Positions 25,225 through 33,662 of a DNA stretch of 64,000 nucleotides are shown here, piece after piece (positions within the stretch are counted from its first letter, which is position 1; each line of letters opens with the position of its first letter). The DNA is taken from NCBI GenBank assembly GCA_963767565.1, contig CAVYEG010000016.1, forward strand, positions 1 through 64,000, given 5' to 3'. The notes below the pieces were generated by a model that worked only from the letters and a program-made list of their open reading frames with translations, was not told where the DNA came from and did not search any database. The position numbers and the translations under genes are program-made. Source of the DNA: Palsa-504 sp963767565. GTDB taxonomy: Bacteria > Actinomycetota > Actinomycetes > Streptosporangiales > Streptosporangiaceae.

Positions 25225-26709
25225 ATGAGCGTCACCTCACCGGCCGCCAGCCTGCCGCGGGACTGGATCCCCGGCCCGCGCGACCTGCTGATCGACGGCC
25301 AGTTCGTCAGCCCGCAGGGCGAGCGCTGGCCCGTCTACAACCCCGCCACCGAGCAGGTCATCGCCACCGTCGGCGGCGCGTCCGCCGAGCAGGTCGATGC
25401 CGCCGTGGCGGCCGCCCGCGCCGCCTTCCCCGGCTGGGCCGCGCTGCCCGGCGAACAGCGATCGCGGCACATCCACCGGCTGGCCGACGTGCTCGAGGCG
25501 GCCGCCGACCAGCTGCTGCCGTCGATCGTGAACGAGGTCGGCACGCCGGTCTCGCTGGCGTCTTTCCTGCAGGTCCGGATGGCGGTCCAGCAGCACCTGC
25601 GCTGGGCGGCCGAGGCCGCCAAGACGGACCGGATCCAGCACCTGGGCCCGTGGAACGAGCCGGTGCCGACGATGAGCGACGTGGTCCTGGAACCGGTCGG
25701 GGTGGTGGCCGCCATCACCGGCTACAATTACCCGCTCAACCTCGCGATCTTCAAGTTCGGGGCCGCGCTGGCCGCCGGGTGCACGGTCGTCCTGCTGCCC
25801 TCGCCCCGGACGCCGCTGACCACGCTGCTGCTCGGCGAGCTGATCCGCCAGGCGGAGCTGCCGCCGGGCGTGATGAACGTCATTACCGGTAACGCCGACG
25901 TGGGCCGGCAGCTGTCGTCGCACCCGGGCGTCGACCGCGTGTCCTTCACCGGATCCGACGCGGTCGGCGCGATGATCATGGCCCAGGCGGCCGGGAGCCT
26001 GACCGGCGTGACGCTGGAGCTGGGCGGCAAGTCGCCGAGCATCGTGCTGCCCGACGCCGACATCGGGCAGATCGCGGTGGAAACCCACCTGCGCTGGTCG
26101 CGCAACGGCGGCCAGGGCTGCGCCGCGCTGGCCCGGCTGCTGGTGCACGAGTCGGTCTACGACGAGTTCCTGGCCGCCAGCGCGCCCGCCTTCGACCAGA
26201 TGATCGTGGGTGACCCGTGGGACCCGGCCACCAACATCGGGCCGATGATCAGGCCCGATCACCAGGCCCGGGTGCGGGGCTTCATCGACGACTCGCTGGC
26301 CGCGGGCGGCCGCAAGCTCCTCGAGGTGACCAAGCCGCTGCCGGAGAAGGGGTGGTTCGTCAACCCCGTCCTGCTCGGCAACCTGCCCGCCGAGGCCAGG
26401 GCCGTGCAGCAGGAGATCTTCGGGCCGGTGGCCGTGATCCTGCCGTTCAAGGACACCGACGACGCGATCCGGCTGGCCAACGACACGCCTTACGGGCTGG
26501 CGGCCAACGTCTGGTGCGGTGACAACCTGGACGAGGGACGGCGAGTGGCCGAGCGGGTCCGGGCCGGGACGGTGTGGATCAACGGCGGGGGTTCCATGCG
26601 CCCCGATGCGCCGTTCGGCGGGTACGGCCGGTCGGGAGTCGGCCGCGAGCTCGGCGAGTGGGGCATGCGTGAATACCTTGAGGTCAAGCACATCCAGTGG
26701 CGGGTGTGA
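25225..26709 (+). CDS. Aldehyde dehydrogenase family protein
   Basis: A 494-residue NAD(P)-dependent aldehyde dehydrogenase. LELGGKSPSIVL has the general-base glutamate, NGGQGCAAL the nucleophilic cysteine, EIFGPVAVILPF the cofactor-binding glutamate and phenylalanine, and GGYGRSGVGRELGEWGMREYL the C-terminal end. It would oxidise an aldehyde or semialdehyde to an acid, or a CoA ester if a thiol acceptor is used. GAAGAAGG lies before the ATG. The stop is followed immediately by the CoA-transferase ATG (TGATG). Confidence 0.9.
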   Translation: MSVTSPAASLPRDWIPGPRDLLIDGQFVSPQGERWPVYNPATEQVIATVGGASAEQVDAAVAAARAAFPGWAALPGEQRSRHIHRLADVLEAAADQLLPSIVNEVGTPVSLASFLQVRMAVQQHLRWAAEAAKTDRIQHLGPWNEPVPTMSDVVLEPVGVVAAITGYNYPLNLAIFKFGAALAAGCTVVLLPSPRTPLTTLLLGELIRQAELPPGVMNVITGNADVGRQLSSHPGVDRVSFTGSDAVGAMIMAQAAGSLTGVTLELGGKSPSIVLPDADIGQIAVETHLRWSRNGGQGCAALARLLVHESVYDEFLAASAPAFDQMIVGDPWDPATNIGPMIRPDHQARVRGFIDDSLAAGGRKLLEVTKPLPEKGWFVNPVLLGNLPAEARAVQQEIFGPVAVILPFKDTDDAIRLANDTPYGLAANVWCGDNLDEGRRVAERVRAGTVWINGGGSMRPDAPFGGYGRSGVGRELGEWGMREYLEVKHIQWRV

Positions 26710-27926
26710 TGGCCGGCGCCAGCGGCCCGCTCGACGGGATCAAGGTCCTCGAGCTCGGGACCATGTACGCCGCGCCCACCGGCGGCCGGATGCTGCGTGA
26801 CTTCGGCGCGGATGTCATCAAGGTCGAGGACCCGGGCACCGGCGACTACGCCCGGCACTGGACGCCGCAGAAGGACGGGCTCTCGCTGGGGTTCGCCCGG
26901 CTCAACTCGGGCAAGCGCTCGGTCGCCATCGACCTGCGGTCGCCTGACGGGCGCGAGCTCGTGCGCGCGCTGGCCGCCAAGGTCGACGTGGTGATCGAGT
27001 CGTTCCGGCCGGGCCGGCTCGAAGCGTGGGGCCTGGGGTACGACGTCCTGGCCGCCGGCCACCCCGGGCTGGTGCTGACCAGGGTCTCGGGGTTCGGCCA
27101 GACCGGGCCTTACCGGGAGCGACCGGGGTTCGGCACCGTGGCGGAGACCGGGAGCGGGTTCGCCTTCATCAACGGCTGGCCCGACACCCCGCCCACCTCG
27201 CCGCCGTTCGGCTTCGCCGACTCGATCGCCGGCATCTCGGCGGCCATGGGCACCGCCATGGCGCTGTACCGGCGCGAGCGGACCGGAGCCGGCGAGGAGG
27301 TGGACGTCGCCCTGTACGAGCCGCTGATGTTCATCGTCGGTGACATGATCCTCAAGTACCTCACGCTCGGCGAGGTGCAGGGCCGGGTCGGCAACGGGAC
27401 CGGCTCCGCCTCACCGCGCGGCGTCTACCAGGCCGCCGACGGCCGCTGGCTGTCGATCGCGGCCTCCAACCAGGGCATCGCCAAGCGGCTGTTCGCGGCC
27501 ATGGGCGAACCGCAGCTGATCGAGGACCCCCGCTACGCGACCAACGCGGCCCGGATGGAGCGCAACGACGAGCTGCAGGCCATGGTGTCGGCCTGGGTCG
27601 GCGCCCGGCCGCGGGACGAGGTCCTCAAGCAGCTGGAAGAGTTCGAGGTGGTCTCCTCGGCGGTCAACGACGCCAGCGACATCGTGGCCGACCCCCACTT
27701 CCGGACCCGGACCCTGGTCGAGCTCACCGGCAACGACGTGCTGGGCCAGGTGCTCATGCCCGGGCCGGTGCTGCACCTGCGCAGCTACGCCGGGCCGGTC
27801 TACCACGGCGTCCCCGCGATCGGCGAGCACACCGGCGAGGTGCTGTCCGAGCTGCTCGCCCTCCCCGCCGCGGACCAGGCCGCCCTGCGCAGCCGCGGCG
27901 TCATCGGCGACGCGACCGCCCCCTGA
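26709..27926 (+). CDS. CaiB/BaiF-type CoA transferase (class III)
   Basis: A 405-residue family III CoA transferase. KVLELGTMYAAPTGGRMLRDFGADVIKVED, LNSGKRSVAIDL, the aspartate in GFADSIAGISAAMG (catalytic acyl-anhydride residue) and VDVALYE are diagnostic. It transfers CoA between acids without ATP, so it can activate the acid formed by the aldehyde dehydrogenase next to it or recycle CoA from a product. ATG 26709 overlaps the dehydrogenase stop. This ends the rightward operon; a strong hairpin lies eight bases beyond the stop. Confidence 0.9.
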   Translation: MAGASGPLDGIKVLELGTMYAAPTGGRMLRDFGADVIKVEDPGTGDYARHWTPQKDGLSLGFARLNSGKRSVAIDLRSPDGRELVRALAAKVDVVIESFRPGRLEAWGLGYDVLAAGHPGLVLTRVSGFGQTGPYRERPGFGTVAETGSGFAFINGWPDTPPTSPPFGFADSIAGISAAMGTAMALYRRERTGAGEEVDVALYEPLMFIVGDMILKYLTLGEVQGRVGNGTGSASPRGVYQAADGRWLSIAASNQGIAKRLFAAMGEPQLIEDPRYATNAARMERNDELQAMVSAWVGARPRDEVLKQLEEFEVVSSAVNDASDIVADPHFRTRTLVELTGNDVLGQVLMPGPVLHLRSYAGPVYHGVPAIGEHTGEVLSELLALPAADQAALRSRGVIGDATAP

Positions 27927-27933
27927 CGACGCC

Positions 27934-27960
27934 GGCCGCGGGGGTCGGGCCCCCGCGGCC
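27934..27960. terminator. GC-rich hairpin between convergent operons
   Basis: GGCCGCGGGGG and CCCCCGCGGCC, an 11-base perfect stem with a 5-base loop, lie between the CoA-transferase stop at 27926 and the SDR stop at 28013. The symmetric position suggests a bidirectional terminator, though no U-tract is present, as is common in actinomycetes. Confidence 0.65.
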
Positions 27961-28012
27961 AGCGTTACCACGTGCCCTGGGCTGGCTCCCGTCGACGGTC
28001 AGCGCCGGGGGC

Positions 28013-28774
28013 TCAGGGCTGGCCGCCGTCGACGGTCAGCACGGTGCCCGTCGTGTAGCTGGACGCGTCGCTGGCCAGGTAGATCGCCGCGCCGACGATC
28101 TCGTCCGGCTGGCCGCCGCGGCATGCCGCGAACCCCTCCGCCCGCTTGGCGAACGCGGACATGTCCCAGGACTTGCTGACGTCGGTGAGGAACGTCCCGG
28201 CCATGATCGCGTTGCAGCGCACCGACGGCCCGAAGGTGTGGGCCAGGCCGATGGTCAGCGCGTTCAGCCCGGCCTTGGCCGCGGCGTAGGGCAGCAGGTG
28301 CGGGCGCGGATGAACGGCGCCGGCGCTGCTGATGTTGATGATCGAGCCGCCCGAGGCCGCCGCCATGCGGGTGCCGACCAGCGCCGCGAGCCGGAACGGG
28401 CCCTTGAGGTTGACCGCGATCACCTTGTCGAACAGGTCCTCGCTGATCTCGTCCACCGCGTCGTAGAGGGGGGACATGCCGGCGTTGTTGACCAGCACGT
28501 CGACCCGCCCGAAGCGCTCGTAGGCGGCGTCGACCAGGCCGTCGAGCTCCGGCCAGTGCCCCACGTGCGCGGGGCAGGCCAGGGCGGCGCGTCCGGTCTG
28601 CTCCTCGATCTCGGCCGCGACCCGGGCGCACGCGTCGGCGTTCCTGCTGGCCACGATCACGTCGGCGCCGGCCCGCGCGAATCCGTCCACCATCGCCCGG
28701 CCCAGGCCGCGGGTGGCCCCGGTCACCAGGGCCACCCGTCCGGCCAGGCCGAACGAGCCGATGTCGAAAACCAT
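28013..28774 (-). CDS. Short-chain dehydrogenase/reductase
   Basis: A 253-residue classical SDR: TGATRGLG, NNAGMS, the serine in NISSAGAVH and YAAAK. GGAGG lies before ATG 28774; the longer frame to 28861 would run into the operator and lacks a site. It is divergent from the acyl-CoA dehydrogenase at 28979, with the palindrome 28853-28869 between them. Probable NAD(P)-dependent dehydrogenase for a hydroxy intermediate. Confidence 0.86.
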   Translation of the reverse strand: MVFDIGSFGLAGRVALVTGATRGLGRAMVDGFARAGADVIVASRNADACARVAAEIEEQTGRAALACPAHVGHWPELDGLVDAAYERFGRVDVLVNNAGMSPLYDAVDEISEDLFDKVIAVNLKGPFRLAALVGTRMAAASGGSIINISSAGAVHPRPHLLPYAAAKAGLNALTIGLAHTFGPSVRCNAIMAGTFLTDVSKSWDMSAFAKRAEGFAACRGGQPDEIVGAAIYLASDASSYTTGTVLTVDGGQP

Positions 28775-28852
28775 GGTGCCTCCTCGCCGCCCGCCCGCGG
28801 GCCGGTGACCGCGGCCGGTACGACTGCTTGACTGCCGACAATTCCTTGCTAT

Positions 28853-28869
28853 GGTAATCATAGATTACC
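28853..28869. promoter_or_regulatory. Perfect palindromic operator GGTAATC-ATA-GATTACC
   Basis: Arms of seven bases around a 3-base spacer, in the divergent region between SDR 28774 and ACAD 28979. GGTAATC...GATTACC is among the most perfect inverted repeats in the island and has the short spacer typical of GntR-family sites. One of the two FadR-type regulators is the obvious candidate binder; this is not proven. Confidence 0.6.
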
Positions 28870-28978
28870 GCCCGCGGGTGCGCATCAGCGCGATCTCGGA
28901 AACAGCAAAAACCACGAAGCGAAAGGCGGGTTGCCCCATGCCAGACCTTGCCTCGACCACCGGTCAGGCGGCAGCCCG

Positions 28979-30133
28979 ATGAGTGATGAGGCCGGCCGCG
29001 GAGCCTTCGACCTGCCCGCTGGATATCTCGGCCTGCAGCGCGAGGCGCGCGAGCTCGCCGCCGCGGCGGCCGGCCTGGCCGGCCGGGCCGACGAAGCCGA
29101 CCACGTCGACCCCGAGATGCGGGAACTGCTGCGCCGCAGCGGGCTGTGCGCCGTCATGGTCCCGTCCCGCTACGGCGGGCGCTACGAGGCCGTCGACTCG
29201 CTGGCCGTGACCGTGGTGCGCGAGGCGCTGGCCGCGGAGAGCGCCCACCTGGACTCGCTGTTCGCCATGCAGGGCATCGGCAGCTACGCCCTGACCGTCG
29301 CGGGCAGCGCCGCGATCCGCGACCGGTGGCTGCCCGCGGTCGGCAAGCTCGACGCCATCGCCGCACTCGGCCTCACCGAGCCGGACGTCGGCTCCGACCT
29401 CAAGGCCATCACGACCACGGTACGCCGGGACGGCGACGAGCTCGTGGTCACCGGCCGCAAGTCGTTCATCACCAACGCGGGCGACGCCGACTTCTACACC
29501 GTCCTGGCCCGGGAGCAGGGGCCCGGGTACTCCCTGGTCGTCCTGCCCGCGGACGCCCCCGGCCTGAGCGTGGAGCACCCGCACCAGATCATCGCCCCGC
29601 ACGTGCTCGGCGACGTCATCCTCGACGACGTGCGGGTCCCGGCCGACCACCAGGTGGGGGAGACGGGACAGGGATTCCGGCTCATGCTGGCCACGCTGGC
29701 CACGTTCCGGGTCTCCGTGGCCGGCGCGGCGGTGGGCCTGGCCGGCGCGGCCCTGCGCGAGGCGGTGCGGCACACCGCCAGCCGCGAGCAGTTCGGCACG
29801 CCGCTGGCCCGGCTGGGCCCCGTCCCGGCCATGCTGGCCAGCTCCTGGGCCGACATCGAGATGGCCCGGGCCCTGACCTACCGGGCCGCCGCCGCGGCCA
29901 GAGCGGACCCGCTGGCCAGCCTGCACCTGTCGTCGCTGGCCAAGGTGGGCGCCACCGAGGCGGCCGGCCGGGTGGTCGACCGCGCCGTCCAGGTCATGGG
30001 CCGGTTCGGGCTCATCCGGGGGGCCAAGATCGAGCGGCTGTACCGTGAGGCCCGGCCGATGCGCATCTACGAGGGCTCGACCGAGGTCATCTTCGACTCG
30101 CTGGCCAAGCACCTGGTGAAGGAGCTGACGTGA
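28979..30133 (+). CDS. Acyl-CoA dehydrogenase
   Basis: A 384-residue acyl-CoA dehydrogenase: PSRYGGRYEAVD, LGLTEPDVGSDLKA, TGRKSFITNAGDADF, REQFGTPLARLGPV and a canonical RIYEGSTEVIFDS end, whose glutamate is the expected catalytic base. ATG 28979 is preferred, since upstream frames start only with TTG. The stop overlaps the GTG of the amidohydrolase. It is the first gene of a rightward operon running to the ferredoxin reductase. Confidence 0.87.
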   Translation: MSDEAGRGAFDLPAGYLGLQREARELAAAAAGLAGRADEADHVDPEMRELLRRSGLCAVMVPSRYGGRYEAVDSLAVTVVREALAAESAHLDSLFAMQGIGSYALTVAGSAAIRDRWLPAVGKLDAIAALGLTEPDVGSDLKAITTTVRRDGDELVVTGRKSFITNAGDADFYTVLAREQGPGYSLVVLPADAPGLSVEHPHQIIAPHVLGDVILDDVRVPADHQVGETGQGFRLMLATLATFRVSVAGAAVGLAGAALREAVRHTASREQFGTPLARLGPVPAMLASSWADIEMARALTYRAAAAARADPLASLHLSSLAKVGATEAAGRVVDRAVQVMGRFGLIRGAKIERLYREARPMRIYEGSTEVIFDSLAKHLVKELT

Positions 30134-30927
30134 TCATCGACGCGCACGCCCACGTCTGGCCCGACCACATCGCGCCGCGGATCCTGGCCACCCGCCCGTC
30201 CGGCCTGGACCCCCGGGCCGACGGCACGCTGGACGGGCTGCGCCGCACCATGGACGCGGCCGGCATCGACATGGCGCTCACCCTGGGCATCGCCGCCATC
30301 CCGCAGCACGTGGCCAGGACCAACGAGTTCATCGGCTCGGTCGACCGCTCCCGGTTCGTGCCGTTCGGCACCGTCCACCCCGACCTGCCCATCGCGGAGA
30401 ACCTGCGGCACCTGCAGGACAACGGCATCCCGGGCGTGAAGCTGCACCCGCTGTTCCAGGATCTCGACCTGGCTGACCCGCGCGTGGTGGAGCTCATGGC
30501 CGCGCTGGCCGAGGCCGGGATCAAGGTCATCACCCACGTCGGCGCGGGCGGCGACGACGCCGCCAACGAACGCGGCACGCCCCGGCACCTGCGCGCGCTG
30601 GCCGACCGCGTCCCGCAGCTGGACCTGATCGCCTGCCACTACGGCGGCTACCACCGGCTGGACGAGGCCGAGGAGCAGGTCGTCGGCTCCCGGGTGGTGC
30701 TCGAGACCTCCTGGCCGCCGACCGTGCGGGACCTGGACCAGGCCCGGGTCCGGGCCATCATCGCGCGGCACGGCGCGGACCGGGTGGTGTTCGGCTCCGA
30801 CTGGCCGATGACCGATCCCGCCGCGGAGATCGCCGGGATCCGGGAGCTCGGGCTGCCGCCCGCCGAACAGGCCGCCGTCCTGGGCGGCAACCTGGCCGGG
30901 CTGCTGGGACTGGAGCAGGCCGGATGA
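30130..30927 (+). CDS. Amidohydrolase family protein (TIM-barrel metal hydrolase/decarboxylase)
   Basis: A 265-residue amidohydrolase-2-type protein with IIDAHAHVWPD (HxH metal motif), GVKLHPLFQDLDL, VITHVGAGG, LDLIACHYGGYHRLDEAE and VVFGSDWPMTDP (catalytic aspartate). The fold is shared by ACMSD-like decarboxylases and lactonases; at this position it may open a ring lactone or act as a C-C hydrolase. GTG 30130 overlaps the dehydrogenase stop and its own stop overlaps the thiolase ATG. It is an intact counterpart to the frameshifted amidohydrolase at 5766, though the two are not closely similar. Confidence 0.8.
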   Translation: MIIDAHAHVWPDHIAPRILATRPSGLDPRADGTLDGLRRTMDAAGIDMALTLGIAAIPQHVARTNEFIGSVDRSRFVPFGTVHPDLPIAENLRHLQDNGIPGVKLHPLFQDLDLADPRVVELMAALAEAGIKVITHVGAGGDDAANERGTPRHLRALADRVPQLDLIACHYGGYHRLDEAEEQVVGSRVVLETSWPPTVRDLDQARVRAIIARHGADRVVFGSDWPMTDPAAEIAGIRELGLPPAEQAAVLGGNLAGLLGLEQAG

Positions 30928-32063
30928 GCGAGGCCTTCATCGTCGCGGCCGTGCGCACGCCGGTCGGCAAGCGCGGCGGCGGGCTGGCCCACGTGCACCC
31001 GGTCGACCTGGCGGCGCACGTCCTGCGGGCCGTGCTCGACCGGGCCGGCGTCGAAGCCCAGCACGTCGACGACGTGATCCTGGGCTGCGTCAGCCAGGTC
31101 GGCGCCCAGTCCTACAACATCGCCCGGCACGCCGTGCTGTCCGCGGGGCTGCCTGAGCGGGTCCCGGGCACCACCCTGGACCGGCAGTGCGGCTCCTCCC
31201 AGCAGGCGCTGCACTTCGCCGCCCAGGCCGTGCAGTCCGGGGCGCAGGACCTGGTCATCGCCGGCGGCGTCGAGGTGATGAGCCTGATCCCGCTGGGTGC
31301 GGCGGTCCAGACGGCGGCCCTCGGCCACCCCCGCGGCGGTCAGGGCTGGAAGGACCGGTACGGGGACGAGGAGATCAGCCAGTTCCGCGGCGCCGACCTC
31401 ATCGCCGGCCAGTGGAACCTGTCCCGGGCGCAGCTGGAGGACTATGCCCTGGCCAGCCACCAGCGGGCCAGCGCGGCCGCGGCCGAGGGGCTGTTCGACG
31501 CCGAGACGGCCGCCGTCGACGGCCTGACCCGCGACGAGGGCCCGCGGCCCGACGCCTCCCTGGCCGCCATGGCCCGGCTGTCCCCGCTGCGGGAGGGCGG
31601 GCTCATCACCGCCGCGCACGCCAGCCAGATCTCCGACGGCGCCGCCGCCCTCCTGGTGGCCTCCACGCGGGCCGTGCAACGGCACGGGCTGGTCCCGCTG
31701 GCCCGGGTGCACACGATGACGGTGGTGGGCAGCGATCCCATCATGATGCTGACCGGCCCGATCCCCGCCACCGCGCTGGCGCTGGAGCGATCCGGCGTGG
31801 CCCTGAGCGAGATCGGCGTGTTCGAGGTGAACGAGGCCTTCGCCCCGGTGGTGCTGGCCTGGCTGGCCGAGACCGGTGCGGACCCCGCCCGGACCAACCC
31901 GCTGGGCGGCGCGATCGCGCTCGGGCACCCGCTGGGCGCCACCGGCGCCCGGCTGATGACGACCATGGTCCACCAGCTGCGCCGGACCGGCGCACGCTAC
32001 GGACTGCAGACCATGTGCGAGGGCGGCGGCATGGCCAATGCCACCCTGCTGGAGCGAGCCTGA
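30924..32063 (+). CDS. Thiolase (acetyl-CoA C-acyltransferase)
   Basis: A 379-residue thiolase. LDRQCGSSQQALH carries the nucleophilic cysteine, NEAFAPV, GGAIALGHPLGATGAR the histidine and QTMCEGGGMANATL the second cysteine. It shares the same motif spacing as the thiolase at 18948. Having two thiolases suggests two separate C-C cleavages, for example acetyl-CoA and propionyl-CoA release. The ATG overlaps the amidohydrolase stop. Confidence 0.9.
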   Translation: MSEAFIVAAVRTPVGKRGGGLAHVHPVDLAAHVLRAVLDRAGVEAQHVDDVILGCVSQVGAQSYNIARHAVLSAGLPERVPGTTLDRQCGSSQQALHFAAQAVQSGAQDLVIAGGVEVMSLIPLGAAVQTAALGHPRGGQGWKDRYGDEEISQFRGADLIAGQWNLSRAQLEDYALASHQRASAAAAEGLFDAETAAVDGLTRDEGPRPDASLAAMARLSPLREGGLITAAHASQISDGAAALLVASTRAVQRHGLVPLARVHTMTVVGSDPIMMLTGPIPATALALERSGVALSEIGVFEVNEAFAPVVLAWLAETGADPARTNPLGGAIALGHPLGATGARLMTTMVHQLRRTGARYGLQTMCEGGGMANATLLERA

Positions 32064-32135
32064 CCCAGCCATCCGTCCGCGGGACGGGCCAACCACGCGG
32101 GAACGGCCGAACGTCCCCGCACCGAGAGGAGTGAC

Positions 32136-32327
32136 ATGCGAGTCAAGGTCGACCTGGACGTCTGCCAGGGGCACGGCGTCTGTCACATGAGCGCGCCCGA
32201 GGTGTTCGAGCTGTCTGTGGAAGACGGGCACTCCATCGTCCTGGTGGACCCGGTCCCGCCGGAGCTGCAGGACGCGGCGCAGCTGGGCGTGGACAGCTGC
32301 CCCGAGCGGGCCATCAGCGCGGAGTGA
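32136..32327 (+). CDS. 3Fe-4S ferredoxin (P450-type)
   Basis: A 63-residue acidic ferredoxin. Cluster ligands are Cys10, Cys16 and Cys55 in DVCQGHGVCHMSAPEVF and DSCPERAI. The second canonical cysteine is replaced by histidine (CxxHxxC), the arrangement seen in actinobacterial ferredoxins that serve P450s, which typically carry a 3Fe-4S or unusual cluster. GAGAGGAG lies before the ATG. The reductase follows after four bases. It is the only ferredoxin seen in the window, so it is the likely electron donor for all three P450s. Confidence 0.88.
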   Translation: MRVKVDLDVCQGHGVCHMSAPEVFELSVEDGHSIVLVDPVPPELQDAAQLGVDSCPERAISAE

Positions 32328-32331
32328 GGCG

Positions 32332-33531
32332 GTGCGCGTCGTCGTGGTCGGGGCCTCGCTGGCCGGGGTGCGCACCATCCAGGCGCTGCGGCGGCTCGGC
32401 TGCGACGCGCAGGTCACGCTGATCGGCCGGGAACCCGGCGTCGCCTGCGACCGGCCGCCGCTGTCCAAGGGATTCCTGTCCGACCCCGACGCCACGGCCG
32501 GGCCGCTGCTCGGCCCGGCGGACCTGGCCAAGCTCGAGGTCACGCCGCTCCTCGGCCGGTCCGCGACCGACCTGGCGCCCGCCGGTCGGACCGTCGGCAC
32601 CGAGGGCGGCGAACGCATCGGCTACGACGCGCTGGTGATCGCGACCGGCTCCGCGCCGCGCCTGCTGCCCGGCCTCGAGCCGCGGCCCGGCGTCCAGGTC
32701 CTGCGCACCGCCTCCGACGCCGTCCGGATCAAAGCCGCGCTGTCGGCGCGGGCCCGCGTCGTGGTGGTCGGCGGCGGCTTCATCGGGGCCGAGATCGCCG
32801 CCACCGGCCGGCGGATGGGCTGCGCGGTCACCGTCATCGAACCGCTGCCCGCCCTGATGATCCGCGGCCTGGGCCCGGCGCTCGGCCAGGCCATGACCCG
32901 GCGCCACGTCCAGGCCGGCACGGACCTGCGGCTCGGCGTCGGCGTGGCCGGCCTGGAACCCGGCGCCGCCGGCCAGCGGCAGGCCGTCCGGCTCACCGAC
33001 GGCAGCACGGTCCCGGCCGACCTGGTCGTGGTCGCGGCTGGCGCCGTGCCCGAGACCGGGTGGCTGCGGGGCTCCGGCCTGGACGCCAGCGACGGCGTGC
33101 TGTGTGACGGCCGGCTGGCCGCGGTCGGCGTCCCGGGCGTCTACGCCGCGGGTGACGTGGCGCGCTGGCACCACCCCCGCTACGCCGAGCCGGTCCGCAT
33201 GGAGCACTGGACCAGCGCGGTCGAGCACGCGAGCGTAGTGGCCGCCAACCTCTGCGGCCAGGGCCGGACCCACGATTCGCTGCCGTACGTGTGGTCCGAC
33301 CAGCTCGCCGGCCGCCTGCAGATCTTCGGCCGGGTCCAGCCCGACGACGACGTGCACTACGTCCTGGGTGATGAGTCCGCGGACGCGTTCGTCGCGATCA
33401 CCGGCCGCGCGGACCGGCTGAACGCCGTCGTCGGCTTCGCGGCCGTGCGCGAGCTGCTGCCCTACCGCAAGCTCCTGCTCGACGGCGCGCCGCTCAGCGC
33501 CGCGCTCGGCCTGGCCGGCACCTCGGCCTGA
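32332..33531 (+). CDS. FAD-dependent NAD(P)H:ferredoxin reductase
   Basis: A 399-residue pyridine nucleotide-disulphide-fold reductase. VVVVGASLAGVRTIQALRRLG binds FAD, CDRPPLSKGFL and LVIATGSAPR follow, VVVVGGGFIGAEIAATGRRMG binds NAD(P)H, and GVYAAGDVARW closes the FAD site. This is the BphA4/putidaredoxin-reductase type. The GTG start lies four bases after the ferredoxin stop. The pair should deliver electrons from NAD(P)H to the P450s at 9126, 10543 and 13730. Confidence 0.88.
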   Translation: MRVVVVGASLAGVRTIQALRRLGCDAQVTLIGREPGVACDRPPLSKGFLSDPDATAGPLLGPADLAKLEVTPLLGRSATDLAPAGRTVGTEGGERIGYDALVIATGSAPRLLPGLEPRPGVQVLRTASDAVRIKAALSARARVVVVGGGFIGAEIAATGRRMGCAVTVIEPLPALMIRGLGPALGQAMTRRHVQAGTDLRLGVGVAGLEPGAAGQRQAVRLTDGSTVPADLVVVAAGAVPETGWLRGSGLDASDGVLCDGRLAAVGVPGVYAAGDVARWHHPRYAEPVRMEHWTSAVEHASVVAANLCGQGRTHDSLPYVWSDQLAGRLQIFGRVQPDDDVHYVLGDESADAFVAITGRADRLNAVVGFAAVRELLPYRKLLLDGAPLSAALGLAGTSA

Positions 33532-33578
33532 CCGGCCTGACCGGCCTGACCGGCCGGACCGGCCTGGCCGGCCGGACC
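33525..33578. repeat. 9-bp tandem repeat over the reductase stop codon
   Basis: Six units of GGCC(T/G)G(A/G)CC. The first contains the TGA of the reductase at 33529-33531, and the next two repeat it exactly. The run lies directly upstream of the promoter region of the AtuA operon. Confidence 0.8.
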
Positions 33579-33603
33579 ACTCGGGCCGCGATCTTGCATA
33601 ACC

Positions 33604-33626
33604 CTAATAATGGTGATTATGATTAG
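33604..33626. promoter_or_regulatory. Nested inverted repeats before the AtuA operon
   Basis: CTAAT (33604-33608) pairs with ATTAG (33622-33626), and inside lies ATAAT-GGTG-ATTAT (33607-33620), the same arms and spacing as ATAAT-CGTC-ATTAT at 44005-44018. It lies 36 bases before the AtuA ATG. It probably serves as operator and promoter of the rightward atuA-like operon. Confidence 0.55.
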
Positions 33627-33662
33627 TGCGGTTAAGTTGCCCCCAACGCGGGGAGACACGCG

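Noticed and set aside
32314..33357. Long minus-strand frame opposite the ferredoxin reductase
   Set aside because: Shadow of the real gene in GC-rich DNA: no family motifs, high Gly/Arg/Ala/His content; the same holds for most long antisense frames in the window.
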